Assembly (NCBI GenBank): GCA_947652115.1
Contig: OX393570.1
Span: forward strand, 4,899,259 to 4,963,258
Length of the DNA: 64,000 nt
Origin: Blastomussa wellsi
Lineage: Eukaryota; Cnidaria; Anthozoa; Scleractinia; Plerogyridae
Direction: 5' to 3'
Position 1 is the stretch's first letter; every line of letters starts with the position of its first letter. Below are positions 1-10,098 of this stretch, in pieces. Under the pieces are notes generated by a model, which saw only the letters and a program-made list of their open reading frames with translations, did no database searches and was not told the origin of the DNA. Position numbers and translations under genes: made by a program.

Positions 1-197
1 GGCTGTCTACTATAGAAGGTTGTTAATTTCAAAGGGGTCAGTGTGAGTATTTTAATTTCTTTCCAAAAACACCACTTGCAGATAACAATCTGCAAGTGTT
101 TACAGTAGTTTAATACTGTAAGTGGCTTCATACTTTAGAAATCAGAATGGTACTAGTCAAGAACAATAGACAACTTATCATTAAATAAATCTATTAC

Positions 198-2081
198 CCT
201 GCTCCGTATTTGATAATGATAAATTTGTGTGTTGACAACCACAGAGAGGACATAGTAACCATGGTCACGAGTGCTGAGACGAACCAGGAATAACCCATCA
301 ACTAATCCCCACTTCTGAAAGAGGGCAACAGTTTCCTGAGGGTAAAACACAGCAGTATATAAATTGAGAGCAGCACTCAAGGCTACATCCAATTACTGAC
401 ATTAACCATAAAATGTACGTAAGTGCATAACTATACATAGGAACACATGATCTGATTGACTAATGTACCAGTCAAATCGAAGCTTCAACATCCCCACCCC
501 TGTGCAGCCTCCAGGGCATTTGAATTTTGTTAAAATTTGAGTTCATATTCCCCTCCCTGGGCCAAAAAGCTGTTCAAATACCGCCACCCTCAGGAAAATT
601 AATAACTAAAGTGACCAGATTACCGCTTAAACTTTTTAGTAGCTTCTGTTATGTTCCCGAAGTCGAGATCAAACGAAGTAATCAAACTGCCACAAAATCC
701 TAACATCTGTTGGTGCAGGAACGCGATAATATCTCAACCACTCAAATATCTATAGGGTGCCTAAAACCTTTAGTCCTTTGCTTTTCAACCAAGCCGCTAA
801 GAAGCTGCTGCAATCTTTTCCTTTAAATCCTCAAAACTCGCCATGTGGAATCGCAGGGACATGTAACATGAAATCATCCAAATTCCCCACCCTATATGCG
901 TGAGGATTAAATTTCCCATCCCCGGGAAGGAAAAGGCTGATGTGATTGAACTCCCTTTACTAGATTTTAGCCAATCAAATCATGTGTCCCCAGGGCCACT
1001 TGTACCTCATGCACAGGCCCAGCCGGGCTAAGAGGGACAAGTGGCTCTGGGTACAAGAATAACAGAATACACAAATTGTAATCATCAGCTCTTGTTTGAC
1101 TTTTTACCCAAGCCCTAACAAACCTCAAATTTAATGCTGAGCAACCCTTTATTTTAAGCAGAAAACAAAGTAAGGAGTGGTAAATGCCTTCTGACAAAAA
1201 TAAGGGTCTCACAAAATTTTGGACTCACAGTCTTCATATTTGAGCAGTTCCCAACATCTCACAGTTTTGATTTTTTTGTAAAACCAGTTTGCAGTCTCAA
1301 TCTTGGTGTCACACTGTTTTGACTGTAACACCCCTAAAGTAAGTGAACAGAAGAAGGGAAACAAACATCATACCTTTCTACCTAAATTTTCATGTAACCA
1401 CATCCTGGGTAATGTCTTTGGTGACTGAACCGGATAATTATCAATTATTTCAGCTATATGCCCATGGCCATATCTAAGGGCAAGGTCTCTAGGCGTGTCA
1501 CCTTCTAACGATCGTGGGTGCAGTGGAGCCCCAAGCTCCAAGAGAACTATCAAGCAATCTTCATGACCTCTTAAGGCTGCTATATGAAGAGCCACATAGC
1601 CAGTCATATGTGAACGGTCCTGTAAGTCGGCTTTACCTTTCCTTATGAGTGAAGAGCATACCACTGCATGACCTCCCATACATGCAGCCTGAGGATGATT
1701 GAAGGAAAAATTTTATTCAGGCAATATTGTAAGTTATACTTGTGTGCGGGGGACTGTGTACAAACAGTTACTAATGGTTAGCAAACAGGACACTGGATTG
1801 AGTATTACAGGTTTGAGCCTGGATATTAATTAATTAAAATTAATTACTTATTTAATTAATAGTAATTACTTAATTGACCACTCCCTATTGGGACTTTTTT
1901 CAGGGTCAATGTAAGCAAACAAATATTGTAAATAAACATAAGAGTTAAGAATCCAAACTGGCAGGAGACAGAACACTGCCTCCATGCCACTATATAAATA
2001 TTTTTTTATTGCAAGACAATTTACTCTCAGTGCCTCTATTCACCCATGTTTGCAAATGGAACTGGCAATTTAAATGAATAG

Positions 2082-2126
<45 letters not shown>

Positions 2127-3720
2127 GTATAAAAATATAATTTGGTTTAATCAACTGGGTTGATAATGTCAATTGGCCACCGTAAAGAGATTCAATTGCT
2201 GAAGGGCTAACACTCGAAACATCAGCAATTGAATCTCTTTACGGTGGCCAATTGACATTATCAACCCAGTTTAAAAGAGATTCAATTGCTGAAGGGCTAA
2301 CGCTCGAAACATCAGCAATTGAATCTCTTTACGGTGGCCAATTGACATTATCAACCCAGTTGATAAAACCAAATTATATGGCAATTTAAAAGCTTGGAGT
2401 GGCAGTGATGGGGGGGGGGGGGGCGTTATCTTACGATGGACTAGCATCCCATACAGGGGGGAGGAGAAATACTCCTAGTCACTCATGTTACGGAAACAAA
2501 GATAAGCTATAGCTCTATCTGCTTATCACCGATCTGCAAGTGTTATTATATTCTACGACTAAGAGGCTGAGCCCAAGTTTTCTATGAGGGAATATCCAAC
2601 AAGAGAGAACCAATCAGATTCGAGGAATTCCAATAGAACACAGCTGAGTTTCTACTAATAAAAGTTAATGGTTGAGGAGGTAGAGCAACCTTCAGTTGCT
2701 GCGTGAAATACAACAACACACTGGCACAGTTCACTTTTAAATTCAGATAAGCTGCACGGGAATCCCCTCCCCACCCCCCAACTCCCCGACCCCTCCCTGG
2801 CAGGGCCTCTTTGAACTTCGATTGCATCTTCTCTGGATAAATATTGATGTGATCTAACCTCAAAACATTAGTTATCCAGAATGTAAAACTTTGAAGTCAG
2901 ATGATCAATAAAGCTCACAACATCAACAGAGTGACTTACAAAGACTCATTGATTCCCTGTTCCGCAGACAAAACAGATGAAATCTACGGATCATATGATC
3001 ATATCCGATACCCAATCGATTCTGAGAAACTTGCTGTGGATTCCATCCAAGATAATCAATAACAGGAAGTTTGTTCTATAACCAACTTGATTCCCTGCCA
3101 TTAATTTGCTCTCAAAGCAATTTATTTTTTACCTGCAGCGGCGTGTTGCCATCGTCGTCTTTACACTTTGTGTCCGCACCATGCTTTAGCAAGAGAGAAA
3201 CAATGTCTTCGTGGCCCCGAAACGCTGCTTCATGGAGTGGCGTTACACCATGTTCGTTTCTTGTGCTGACATCGGATTGATTTCCCCCCGTCAATAAACC
3301 CGATACTAAATTGAAATTGCCTTCAGCACACGCTAGATGAAGAGGAGTTGTCACTCCATGCTTTCTACATGAAGGAGGGGGCGGATTCCCTCTACAAAAC
3401 TGCGAAAGATTGATCGGCAACCCATCAGGTTGTTCCTTGTAGTATTCGATTAGCGAATCAAGCCCCTCAAAAATTGGACCATCGTCTATGGAATAATAAA
3501 TCCCCCCTCGGCACTGTATTTGGAAATGAAGCGCTTGATTGCCATGCCATAGCGACAACACAAAGTTCTCCTCAGCGCCAGCTTTGTCTCTAACAAGGAA
3601 AAGCCCCTCTTGTCTGCCATTTTGGAGCAAGATTTCGATCGCTTGTTCACGCGAAATTCGTCCGTGATACCAAGAGCAGTCGTTAAGAGTAGCGGACATG
3701 CTTCGCTCCATTCCAACCAT
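198..3720 (-). CDS. SH2-ankyrin-SH2 tyrosine kinase (HTK16/SHARK type), N-terminal exons only
   Basis: Three exons are readable on the minus strand: 3720-3133, 1688-1374 and 335-198, joined in phase 0 (196 + 105 + 46 codons). Exon 1 holds an SH2 domain (WYHG at residues 17-20, FLVR at 41-44), then ankyrin repeats (TPLHLAC, TPLHEAAFRGHED). Exon 2 continues the ankyrins and ends with WLHENLGRK. Exon 3 completes the start of a second SH2 (DGLFLVR, YVLSVV). This order matches the HTK16/SHARK family of cytoplasmic tyrosine kinases, in which a kinase domain follows; that part would lie left of position 1. The start is chosen because a TAA stop lies directly before the ATG at 3720; two further in-frame ATGs follow closely. 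Family members act in epithelial and engulfment signalling; that role is known from other animals, not seen here. The gene is head-to-head with the AKAP14-like gene. Confidence 0.88.
930..1075. repeat. Half copy of a Mutator-like MITE family
   Basis: This segment of a kinase intron contains the same run as the element at 55563-56353: a region reading as CCAATCAAATCATGTGTCCC, then CACAGGCCCAGCC, then AAGAGGGACAAGTGGCTC. Only one arm is present, so it looks like a degraded partial copy. It explains the open frame across 967-1212 on the minus strand, which is not a gene. Confidence 0.6.
1745..2545 (+). repeat. tRNA-related SINE, split by a hairpin insertion
   Basis: A tRNA-like head near 1785-1825 has A-box-like (TAATGGTTAGCAAACAGG) and B-box-like (GGTTTGAGCC) motifs. 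A body follows at about 1995-2073 (CAAGACAATTTACTCTCAGTGCCTC). The tail at 2379-2540 has ATGGACTAGCATCCCAT and GAAATACTCCTAGTCACTC. The same body and tail recur at several places in the window. The body is interrupted at 2073/2379 by the Penelope-type hairpin. A 13-base G run follows near 2410. Confidence 0.6.
2074..2378. mobile_element. Penelope-terminus hairpin element, copy 1
   Basis: The insert begins ATGAATAGAGGGGGTAAG, runs through CTGCGTCGGTGGGAAGTAT and a TTATCAACTGGGTTGATAA-like inner palindrome, then folds back through inverted copies of the same sequence, ending in CCAAATTATA. It is flanked by an exact 11-bp duplication TGGCAATTTAA (2063-2073 and 2379-2389), which shows it moved as a unit into a SINE. 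This copy has an extra tandem duplication of the inner arm. The link to Penelope-like elements is inferred from recalled similarity of the arm to the region after the Penelope stop codon. Confidence 0.75.
2546..3110. other. Intron/intergenic stretch, no gene seen
   Basis: This is part of intron 1 of the SH2/ankyrin kinase. It contains a G/C-rich patch near 2755-2805 but no convincing exon or element. Confidence 0.5.
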
Positions 3721-4446
3721 TTACGAGCGAGCTCATTCCGTGTGGCCAAATTTCCGGCAATCAATATATTGGTACTTCATGGGCAGCGCATATTTGCAAA
3801 CAGGATGAAGAAAATAGTTGCCCTCATTCATTTGACATCTGATCTACATAGAAACGAGGTTCATTGTGTACAGAGTCCCAGACAGTGCACGAATTTCTTC
3901 CGGGGAAGACTGTCAGGACCGAAAACATGGTTTGGATTATCAAAGATGCGCTAAATATTGTGCTGAGTGGAATAGCAGCATTTTTTGAAGTTTCGCGGTC
4001 ACGATTACAACGGCATATTTACGCAAACAGCCTTTATGTAGCTTTATGATCCCGCGCTACACATTCCCTCTCCACCACCCCCTCCGATCATTCGCCCGGG
4101 TTGGCAAACTCGACTCTTCAATTAGCGGGAGAGAGCGCGAGATAAAAACCACGAACGACCTGGACCGTCTGAGAATCAGGCTACTCTTCAATGCGTGAAG
4201 CAAACATGAAAAAAAATTTGGCATAAAATTATAAAATTTTAAATATTTTTCTTCTCCGACAACGTGCCAATCTCGCAGAGACCGCGGCGGTTACCCTCCA
4301 CCAGCGGTATCCATGGGAGAGAATGCGAGGTATAATGATCGTTTCCATGGAAACTTGGCTAAATCAAAATGGTGGACAGACTTGAGTGACAGAAGTTTCT
4401 CCAAACGCTGCAAAAGATAAGCTTTCTAGCCTTTATTACAATAGTT
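3721..4446. promoter_or_regulatory. Shared 5' region between kinase and AKAP14-like gene
   Basis: A 726-bp spacer separates two divergently transcribed start codons. No clear TATA box stands out. Two CCATGG motifs lie near 4311 and 4346. The arrangement suggests a bidirectional promoter, but no specific factor site can be claimed. Confidence 0.4.
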
Positions 4447-7284
4447 ATGGCTTCCGCAGACACAGCAAAAAAACCTGCCCCTATCATCCGTACAGTCGTA
4501 CCGGGAAATCGAACGTTAGAGGAGATTTACGAAGAGGAAGCGCGTGAGATTGTCGACGAGGCGATTGAAAATGCTCGACGGAGATTGTCGTCTTACGCTG
4601 GCGCAAAGGATGTAGAAACTCCAGTCGTAAAGGATGATGAACCCACAATAGATCCAGAGACTGGCTATGAGGTACCCAATATCAAATGGATGACTGCAGA
4701 TAACTTCACAGTGGCTGGAGGGCTTGAAAAGATCGAGGAATTTATTCAGGTATGTTGCTAAAAGGAAAGGCTAGAGGCAAAACCTTTGTAAATATCAGGG
4801 CTAAAAAAGTTGAAAGAGCTTTGCTAAGGGTGCGTTTGTTTAAGAAAATCCAAGATTGGATTCTTAAATCCAAAAAAAGATTTTGCGTTTCTTTACTGAA
4901 CAGATTTGAACCAAGATCACTCGGATCATGATGCATCAAAAGAACCCAAGAATCCTTGCCCAAAGTGGATTCTTCGGTTCCTTTGATGCACCGTGATCCA
5001 AGTGATCTCGGATTAATCTGTTTAGTAAAGAAACACAAAATCCGTTTTCAGATTTAAGAATCCAATCTTGGATTCTGTTAAAAAAACGCACCCTAAGTTA
5101 CCATTTTGATTGGACAAAACAGCATTGATGTTGGACATCACATTACTGAATTCCTCAATAAAGCATTGTCAACCCTTAACATTGGCATTTGTAATGGGAG
5201 GCGTCTGGACGTTCTGTCCAACTGCAGTTCGGATTGAATCTGACATTTGCAAATTGGCCATTTTCTGATCTCCGACTGGTATATGCAGCCCTATATACAT
5301 TACCGCTCAAAAGTAAGTTGACAGTCTCGACTCGATCCTCGAAACCCGATCCTCGATCCTCTAAGTTTTTGAGAATCGAGAGATCAGTCAAGCGACTAGC
5401 TTATTAACTTTCTTGACTCGGAACTCGATACTCGATTCTCGATCCTTGATCCTCGAAACTCAAAATTTTCGAGTATCGAGAATCAAGGATTGAGGATCGA
5501 AGCTCGAGGGACTGTCAACTTACTTTTGAGCGGTACTGTACATGTACATGTATAACGTAACAGTTAACAACTATTCACCAAAGGTAAATATCCAACACTA
5601 GCCACCGTCACCGAGTATATACTAATAACCGCTACCTGGACCAGTATCCCATCTAGGGAGGAGTAGAAATATTTGTAGTCACTTCATGCTAAGGAAACTG
5701 ACAAAAGCTCCGTCCTGATGGGTCACAAGGCTCAAATGCAGACTTTACCATCACTCTCTTATAGACTTGGGAACGCGACAGGTGCTGGTTGTACTGCATT
5801 GATTTCTTGAGAGAAGAGGAACACCCTTATAGTTGGCGGTACCGCTATGCTGTCAAGTGGAGTGTTCCAACAAGGAGAAGGCCCATACCAAGAGCGACTG
5901 CATCAGTTTACTTCACTCTCGAAGTTAGCAAATTCAAGCCAAAGGTAATGATAAATGAGTTCAGTTAAGGTTGGTTTTCACATGTCAGGAAAATCCCAGA
6001 CTGTCAGGGATTTCACCGTTTCCCAACCGTCCTAGATTTTGCTGATTAATGAAAACTCAAAATCGCAGTCATCTGGGATGGTTGGCAACAAATTGGGAAA
6101 ATCAGGAGCATTTCTAGTTTCCTGACGTGTCTCAGATGTCTGTGATGGTTGGTGATCATCCCTGACATGAAAACTTACTGTTGGGGAACTTGGCAATCGT
6201 TTTAGCTCATTACCAATCCTTAGCTTCCTTTTAATTGCTTTTAATTGCTCTGATATATTGCCAAAATCTCTCCAATGGTTGGGAACAATTGAAATACCAG
6301 TGCAGAGTAGGGCTTAGCAAATAAAACAAAAAATAGTCTTTTTATGAAAAATATTAGTTGAAAAAATGGTGATTTTGTGTGAATCACTTTTTAATGAATA
6401 TTGGTATATACTGGTGACTAAAATATTCAGTAACAGAACAAAATCACTGAAGGAACATCATCATTGTAGGAACAGAGTTATAATTTGAAATGTCAGAAAA
6501 TTGGTACTCATCATCTCAGACTGGGAAATAATTTTTTCATACCGGTAGTTTGCAAATTTGTTCAAAACTTACCAAAAAATGTACCGCAACACTGCATAAA
6601 CTTGAAAATTCATTGAAAAAAAAGGTATACCCCATCTCTGTTCTCCAGAACTTCAGCTCTGTAACTTTTGCTTGACATAATTACTGTACTGTGTTGAGTT
6701 TGTGGTGTTTCTTCTGTTTGTCTCCAGACTTTTCCTGTTGAAGTTTACTATATTTTTGAGACACATCGTCTTGTTCACAGGTATGCTATAAGCAATGTTG
6801 AGCTGTAATTAACATTCCCTTTGAAGTGCATTAGTGGAAGGCATAGTTGACAAGGCATTGCGCTGTGTTTTTGGACAAGACAATTTTATCTCTTAGTGCC
6901 CCTATTCAATGGGTATTGGCGAATTTAATGCTGAGGGGTAACCGTGCAATGGACTAGCATCCCATCCAGGCTCCCCGAACACTCGAGCCTTGGGGTCATG
7001 TGGGGTAGTGTCGGTGGGGTCACTGCGTGGCGCTTCATGCCTTGTGGCTGGTGCTTCGCATCAGAAAATAGCGCCCCTTTGAAGACAGGAGCTTGTTCGC
7101 AGGCTAAGTCACTTCATGCTAAGAAACCTTTGCAGTGCAGCAAAAAAAATTGCCAAATTTTTATCATCAAATGAATGCTTATTTCCTCTTTACTGTTAGA
7201 CCTGGAAAAACAAGGTTTCGAGAGAAGTGGTTAAAAGACATCATAGAGAGCAAGATACGGCTGATGGACATAGCAAAGTTTTAA
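4447..7284 (+). CDS. AKAP14: AKAP14/AKAP28-like A-kinase anchor protein, four exons
   Basis: Exons 4447-4749, 5765-5944, 6728-6780 and 7200-7284 join in frame to about 206 residues, close to the length of mammalian AKAP14. Residues 24-47 form an acidic/basic amphipathic helix (EEEAREIVDEAIENARR) of the kind that binds the PKA RII dimerisation domain. Downstream blocks EEFIQ, a WSVPTRRRPIPRATASVYF stretch, EVSKFKP and PGKTRFREKWLKDIIE fit the AKAP28 family as I recall it. Family members anchor PKA in ciliary axonemes; a ciliary role here is inferred. Borders are gtatgt, ag/gtaatg, cag/gtatgc and a final ag, with TAA at 7282. A possible poly(A) signal is at 7836. Intron 1 carries two MITEs and a SINE that ends at the exon 2 acceptor. 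Main doubt: the identification rests on memory of the family. Confidence 0.8.
4828..5093. mobile_element. PIF/Harbinger-type MITE in AKAP14 intron 1
   Basis: Terminal inverted repeats GGGTGCGTTT and AAACGCACCC are flanked on both sides by TAA (4825-4827 and 5094-5096). The 3-bp TAA duplication and GGG start are typical of PIF/Harbinger MITEs. The interior is also largely palindromic (AGATTGGATTCTTAAATC and its complement). No ORF is present. Confidence 0.75.
5303..5533. mobile_element. Tc1/mariner-type MITE with GATCCTCGA-rich interior
   Basis: Inverted termini CCGCTCAAAAGTAAGTTGAC and GTCAACTTACTTTTGAGCGG are each flanked by TA, as expected for Tc1/mariner insertion. The interior is built from variants of GATCCTCGA/ATACTCGA on both strands, giving a second-order hairpin. 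No transposase ORF is present. Confidence 0.75.
5580..5756 (+). repeat. SINE tail abutting AKAP14 exon 2
   Basis: The segment has the body/tail pattern shared by the window's SINEs: CCAGTATCCCATCTAGGGAG, GTAGAAATATTTGTAGTCAC, TTCATGCTAAGGAAAC, CTGATGGG, and CAAATGCAGACTTTACC. It stops about 10 bases before the exon 2 start at 5765, so part of the polypyrimidine/acceptor context may come from the SINE. Confidence 0.65.
6830..7145 (+). repeat. SINE copy with internal insertion (AKAP14 intron 3)
   Basis: GGACAAGACAATTTTATCTC, GGTATTGGCGAATTTAATGC, GCAATGGACTAGCATCCCAT and TCACTTCATGCTAAGAAACC are successive SINE blocks. About 120 bases of unrelated G/C-rich sequence separate the third and fourth. 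No gene is supported. Confidence 0.6.
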
Positions 7285-8640
7285 TCCTGTAATCAAATAC
7301 TATGCAGTTCATTGAGAACACCATTTGGTAAAGCATACTAGGGAATTTAAAGATAGCCATTTGTTTGAAACAGTTCATACAAGTCATGTACTTTCCCATT
7401 TGTAAATACATGTATGTCTGCCCATGAACAGGTGGACTGATCGACCTTAAACAGGTGCACTTCAGAAACAAGCTTCATGCTGCACAAGATTTAATAGCAG
7501 CTGCTTAATCTCAATTCATTAAAAAAAAATTTATTTGAAATCCAACAAAAGACAGTATTTACAGTAATTTCAGGGATTTTTGGCCTACATACCTTTGATG
7601 TAACTTTAAATTTATTATGAAATAATTGCAAACTCCAGTGCCACCTAAATCTGCCAAAACTCTCCCATCAGCATTTCCTTAACCAGTGAACCAAAATGCA
7701 TATTTGCTCCAAAACTAACACAGTTTTCGTTGGTGCTATAGTAAAGAATTACTGAGCGTAAAGACTCAAATATGCACATACCAAGTGATACGCAGGCATT
7801 TTGGAGAACTGCATGTTCATCATGAGCTTATTGTAAATAAATCATGTATTGACCGCAGTTGTCTGTGGTTCTTAGTTTATGGACATTTTTTAGGGATGAT
7901 CAGTCCCTTACTGTCATGATCTGTGAATTTGTTGTGAAAAGTTAAGAAGAAACTCGTGTGCCGACAAAAAAATCTTTCAAACGTTTCAGCGGGACAGCAG
8001 AGTGGTCATAAATTTCTACATTTCTGAGTGGACAATTGTAAAATGAAACTTTGTTTCTAACCCTCCTACAAAGTGTATATAAAAAAATTATCCATCGTAT
8101 TTTATAATAAATGACATTTTAAACTCTTAAAGGTTACTGCATTTGTTCTACCCTGGGTGCCAGAGGGTTTTTCTTTTGTGGTGAAGCCGCTATCAGTGAG
8201 CGGCGAAACGGTGTGAAATGATGGCGGCACCCAGCGGATAGGGTATAATTGTCCTTCCTCCACAAGTACTTACTCAGTTACAGAGTCGTAGCAAGGTGAC
8301 GGGGATGGAAGGCGTGACCACCACTCCCCCCCCTTATTTCCCCGATATTTTAAACAATAACAAAATCTTTCAAATTTTCTCACAACACTGTTAAATTTGC
8401 AAGTCGAAACTCATTGTTGCGCGTATTACCACTCGCATCACCTAATTGAAGCACAACAAACTTCAGTGTACCCTAACATTATCCATGCAGCTCACTGATA
8501 CTGTGCAAATAGAGGATATTACATGACCTCCGCCTATGTCCGGCCTCCCTTCCAGCACCCCCTTTCCCAGCAGCTTAACATTGAACAGGTGCATTAAAGG
8601 TGAAATAAGCCAACATTGTAGCCAGTCTATTTGGTTTTAT
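7285..8640. other. AKAP14 3' region and intergenic DNA
   Basis: AATAAA motifs lie at 7836 and near 8106. Nothing else gene-like is visible. A short C-rich patch lies near 8320. Confidence 0.5.
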
Positions 8641-8649
8641 ACAAAAACT

Positions 8650-8738
8650 ATTCAACAATTATTCCTCGAGCCCGATTGGGCTCTGAGTCAATAGGAGTCA
8701 TGAGGCCGAAGGCTGAATGGGCTATTCACTCAGAGGCC

Positions 8739-8779
<41 letters not shown>

Positions 8780-8990
8780 GATAGCATAGAAAGTATATAT
8801 TTATCTAATAATGAGCTCAAATACTCGTCTGAAACTTCAGCAAAACGCAATTCAGCCGCCATTGTTTTGGTTTTCAAAGCCGGCGCTTTCACTACTAGTG
8901 GGCTATAACATATAGCCTGGTAGTAGTTCAACCAATCAGAATGCAGCATTGATTATAGACCACTAGTTGGATTTTACTAAAATGCATGAG
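8650..8990. mobile_element. Palindromic repeat (AATTATTCCTCG family)
   Basis: An inverted pair, AACAATTATTCCTCG near 8652 and CGAGAGGAATAATTGTT near 8748, encloses GGGCT...AGCCC-type inner palindromes. Further right, AGACCACTAGTTGGATTTTAC matches inverted TAAAATCCAACTAG near 8767. This is a non-coding MITE-like unit; its superfamily is not evident. Confidence 0.5.
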
Positions 8991-9215
8991 AGTATAGACC
9001 ACCAAATGACATATCATGTAACCCAAAATTAGAAAAAACTTGAGAAATTGGCCGCCTTTCCTATGAAACAGAATCTGGTAAGTTGTGAAAACTGAGCTGA
9101 AACATAATTTAGGACAAACTTTCTTACAAATTCGGCCTCTTCCCGATCAAAAATCTGATCTTTATTCTAATTCGCTGGCAAAGTTTCTGTGTTATTGTAT
9201 AAAACGAATCGATCA

Positions 9216-9371
9216 CACTTTTCCATGGTCTACAATCTTATAGACCATGGAAATGACGTCACAAAATGTCCAAAACTTTGCAGTGAAACCACCCTCCTAA
9301 CGACTCGTGGTTCCACTTGGCGTCACTATGACGTCATTTCTATGGTCTATAAGATTGTAGACCATGGAAAA
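9216..9371. mobile_element. MITE with 30-bp inverted termini
   Basis: TTTTCCATGGTCTACAATCT continuing into TATAGACCAT at 9219 is repeated in inverted orientation ending at 9371. The core contains TGACGTCA-type motifs on both sides. No clear target duplication was found. Confidence 0.65.
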
Positions 9372-9689
9372 ATGTGGTCGATTTGCATGAATAAGGAACC
9401 ATATTTGCTTTAGTTAGTTGGAGTTTGTTTGAGGCTCTGCGACTTTGCTGCCATCCACATTCAAAACCTGGGAACTGTCTTTTTCGCTTCATCTGAGATC
9501 AGGAAGTTTAATTTGCTGGCGGAGTTTTGGCTCTGTCATTTTGGGTTTGGGCTTCTTAGTGTCGAACAGTTCCCTGCCAATGGTTGATAACTTTTAGGGA
9601 AGCATTTTGATGGCACGATTTCGATCTTGTTTTGTTCTCGATAACTTGAGGGTTAACCACATATTTGATACTTGCACAATTGTCTTCCC

Positions 9690-9990
9690 ACGGTTGACGT
9701 TGTACGCTGTTTTCAGCATGAATTTCTGGTGATTTTCAGTAATAGGCGGGTTTTTGTCCCTCGGAATTTAAGCCATCGAAGGAGCAGATGTATTTATCAA
9801 GAATTGCGGCATACGAGGACCTTCGCTCAGTCTTCCATGAACAGAATCTGAAACCATTTGCAGATTGCAGGATGTTGGTCACGTCAAGCACGGAGGAGGC
9901 TTTTCCACGTGCATTGTGCTGCTCTATCGACCCAAACAGATCCATTCGCCTGACAAAGTTTAATTTTCTGTCCCTGTTTTGGGTCTGTTA
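9690..9990 (-). pseudogene. Decayed tandem copy of the GPCR 3' end
   Basis: Segment 9690-9990 parallels 9998-10260, the C-terminal coding and 3' flank of the adjacent GPCR. Shared landmarks in the same order are ACGTTG.ACGCTG...TCAGCAT, TAAGCCATC.AAG, CTTCCATGAACAGAATCT and AACRGATCC.TTCGCCTGACAAA. The copy has lost the reading frame. A third, weaker copy may begin near 9510 (AAGTTTAATTT.CTG then GTTTTGG.TCTGT). No seven-helix region remains in these copies. Confidence 0.7.
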
Positions 9991-10098
9991 TTTACTCACT
10001 TTACGTTGCACGCTGCGTTCAGCATAAATCGTTGCTCTCGTTATTGTGATAGATGAGGACTGCTGCCGGTCTAAGCCATCAAAGCAGCTGCTGCAGTT

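Noticed and set aside
336..395. Longer version of kinase exon 3 starting at TGTCAG/TAATTGG
   Set aside because: It would put a TAA in frame. The acceptor CCCTCAG before GAAACT keeps phase 0 and completes the SH2 start.
2195..2225. Intact hammerhead in hairpin copy 1
   Set aside because: The core is shortened (CTGA joined directly to AGGGC), so catalysis is not expected in this copy.
3486..3954. Frames at 3486-3764 (minus) and 3610-3954 (plus)
   Set aside because: They are shadows over exon 1 of the SH2/ankyrin kinase.
7241..7471. Minus-strand frame over the AKAP14 3' end
   Set aside because: It overlaps the terminal AKAP14 exon antisense and has no domain signal.
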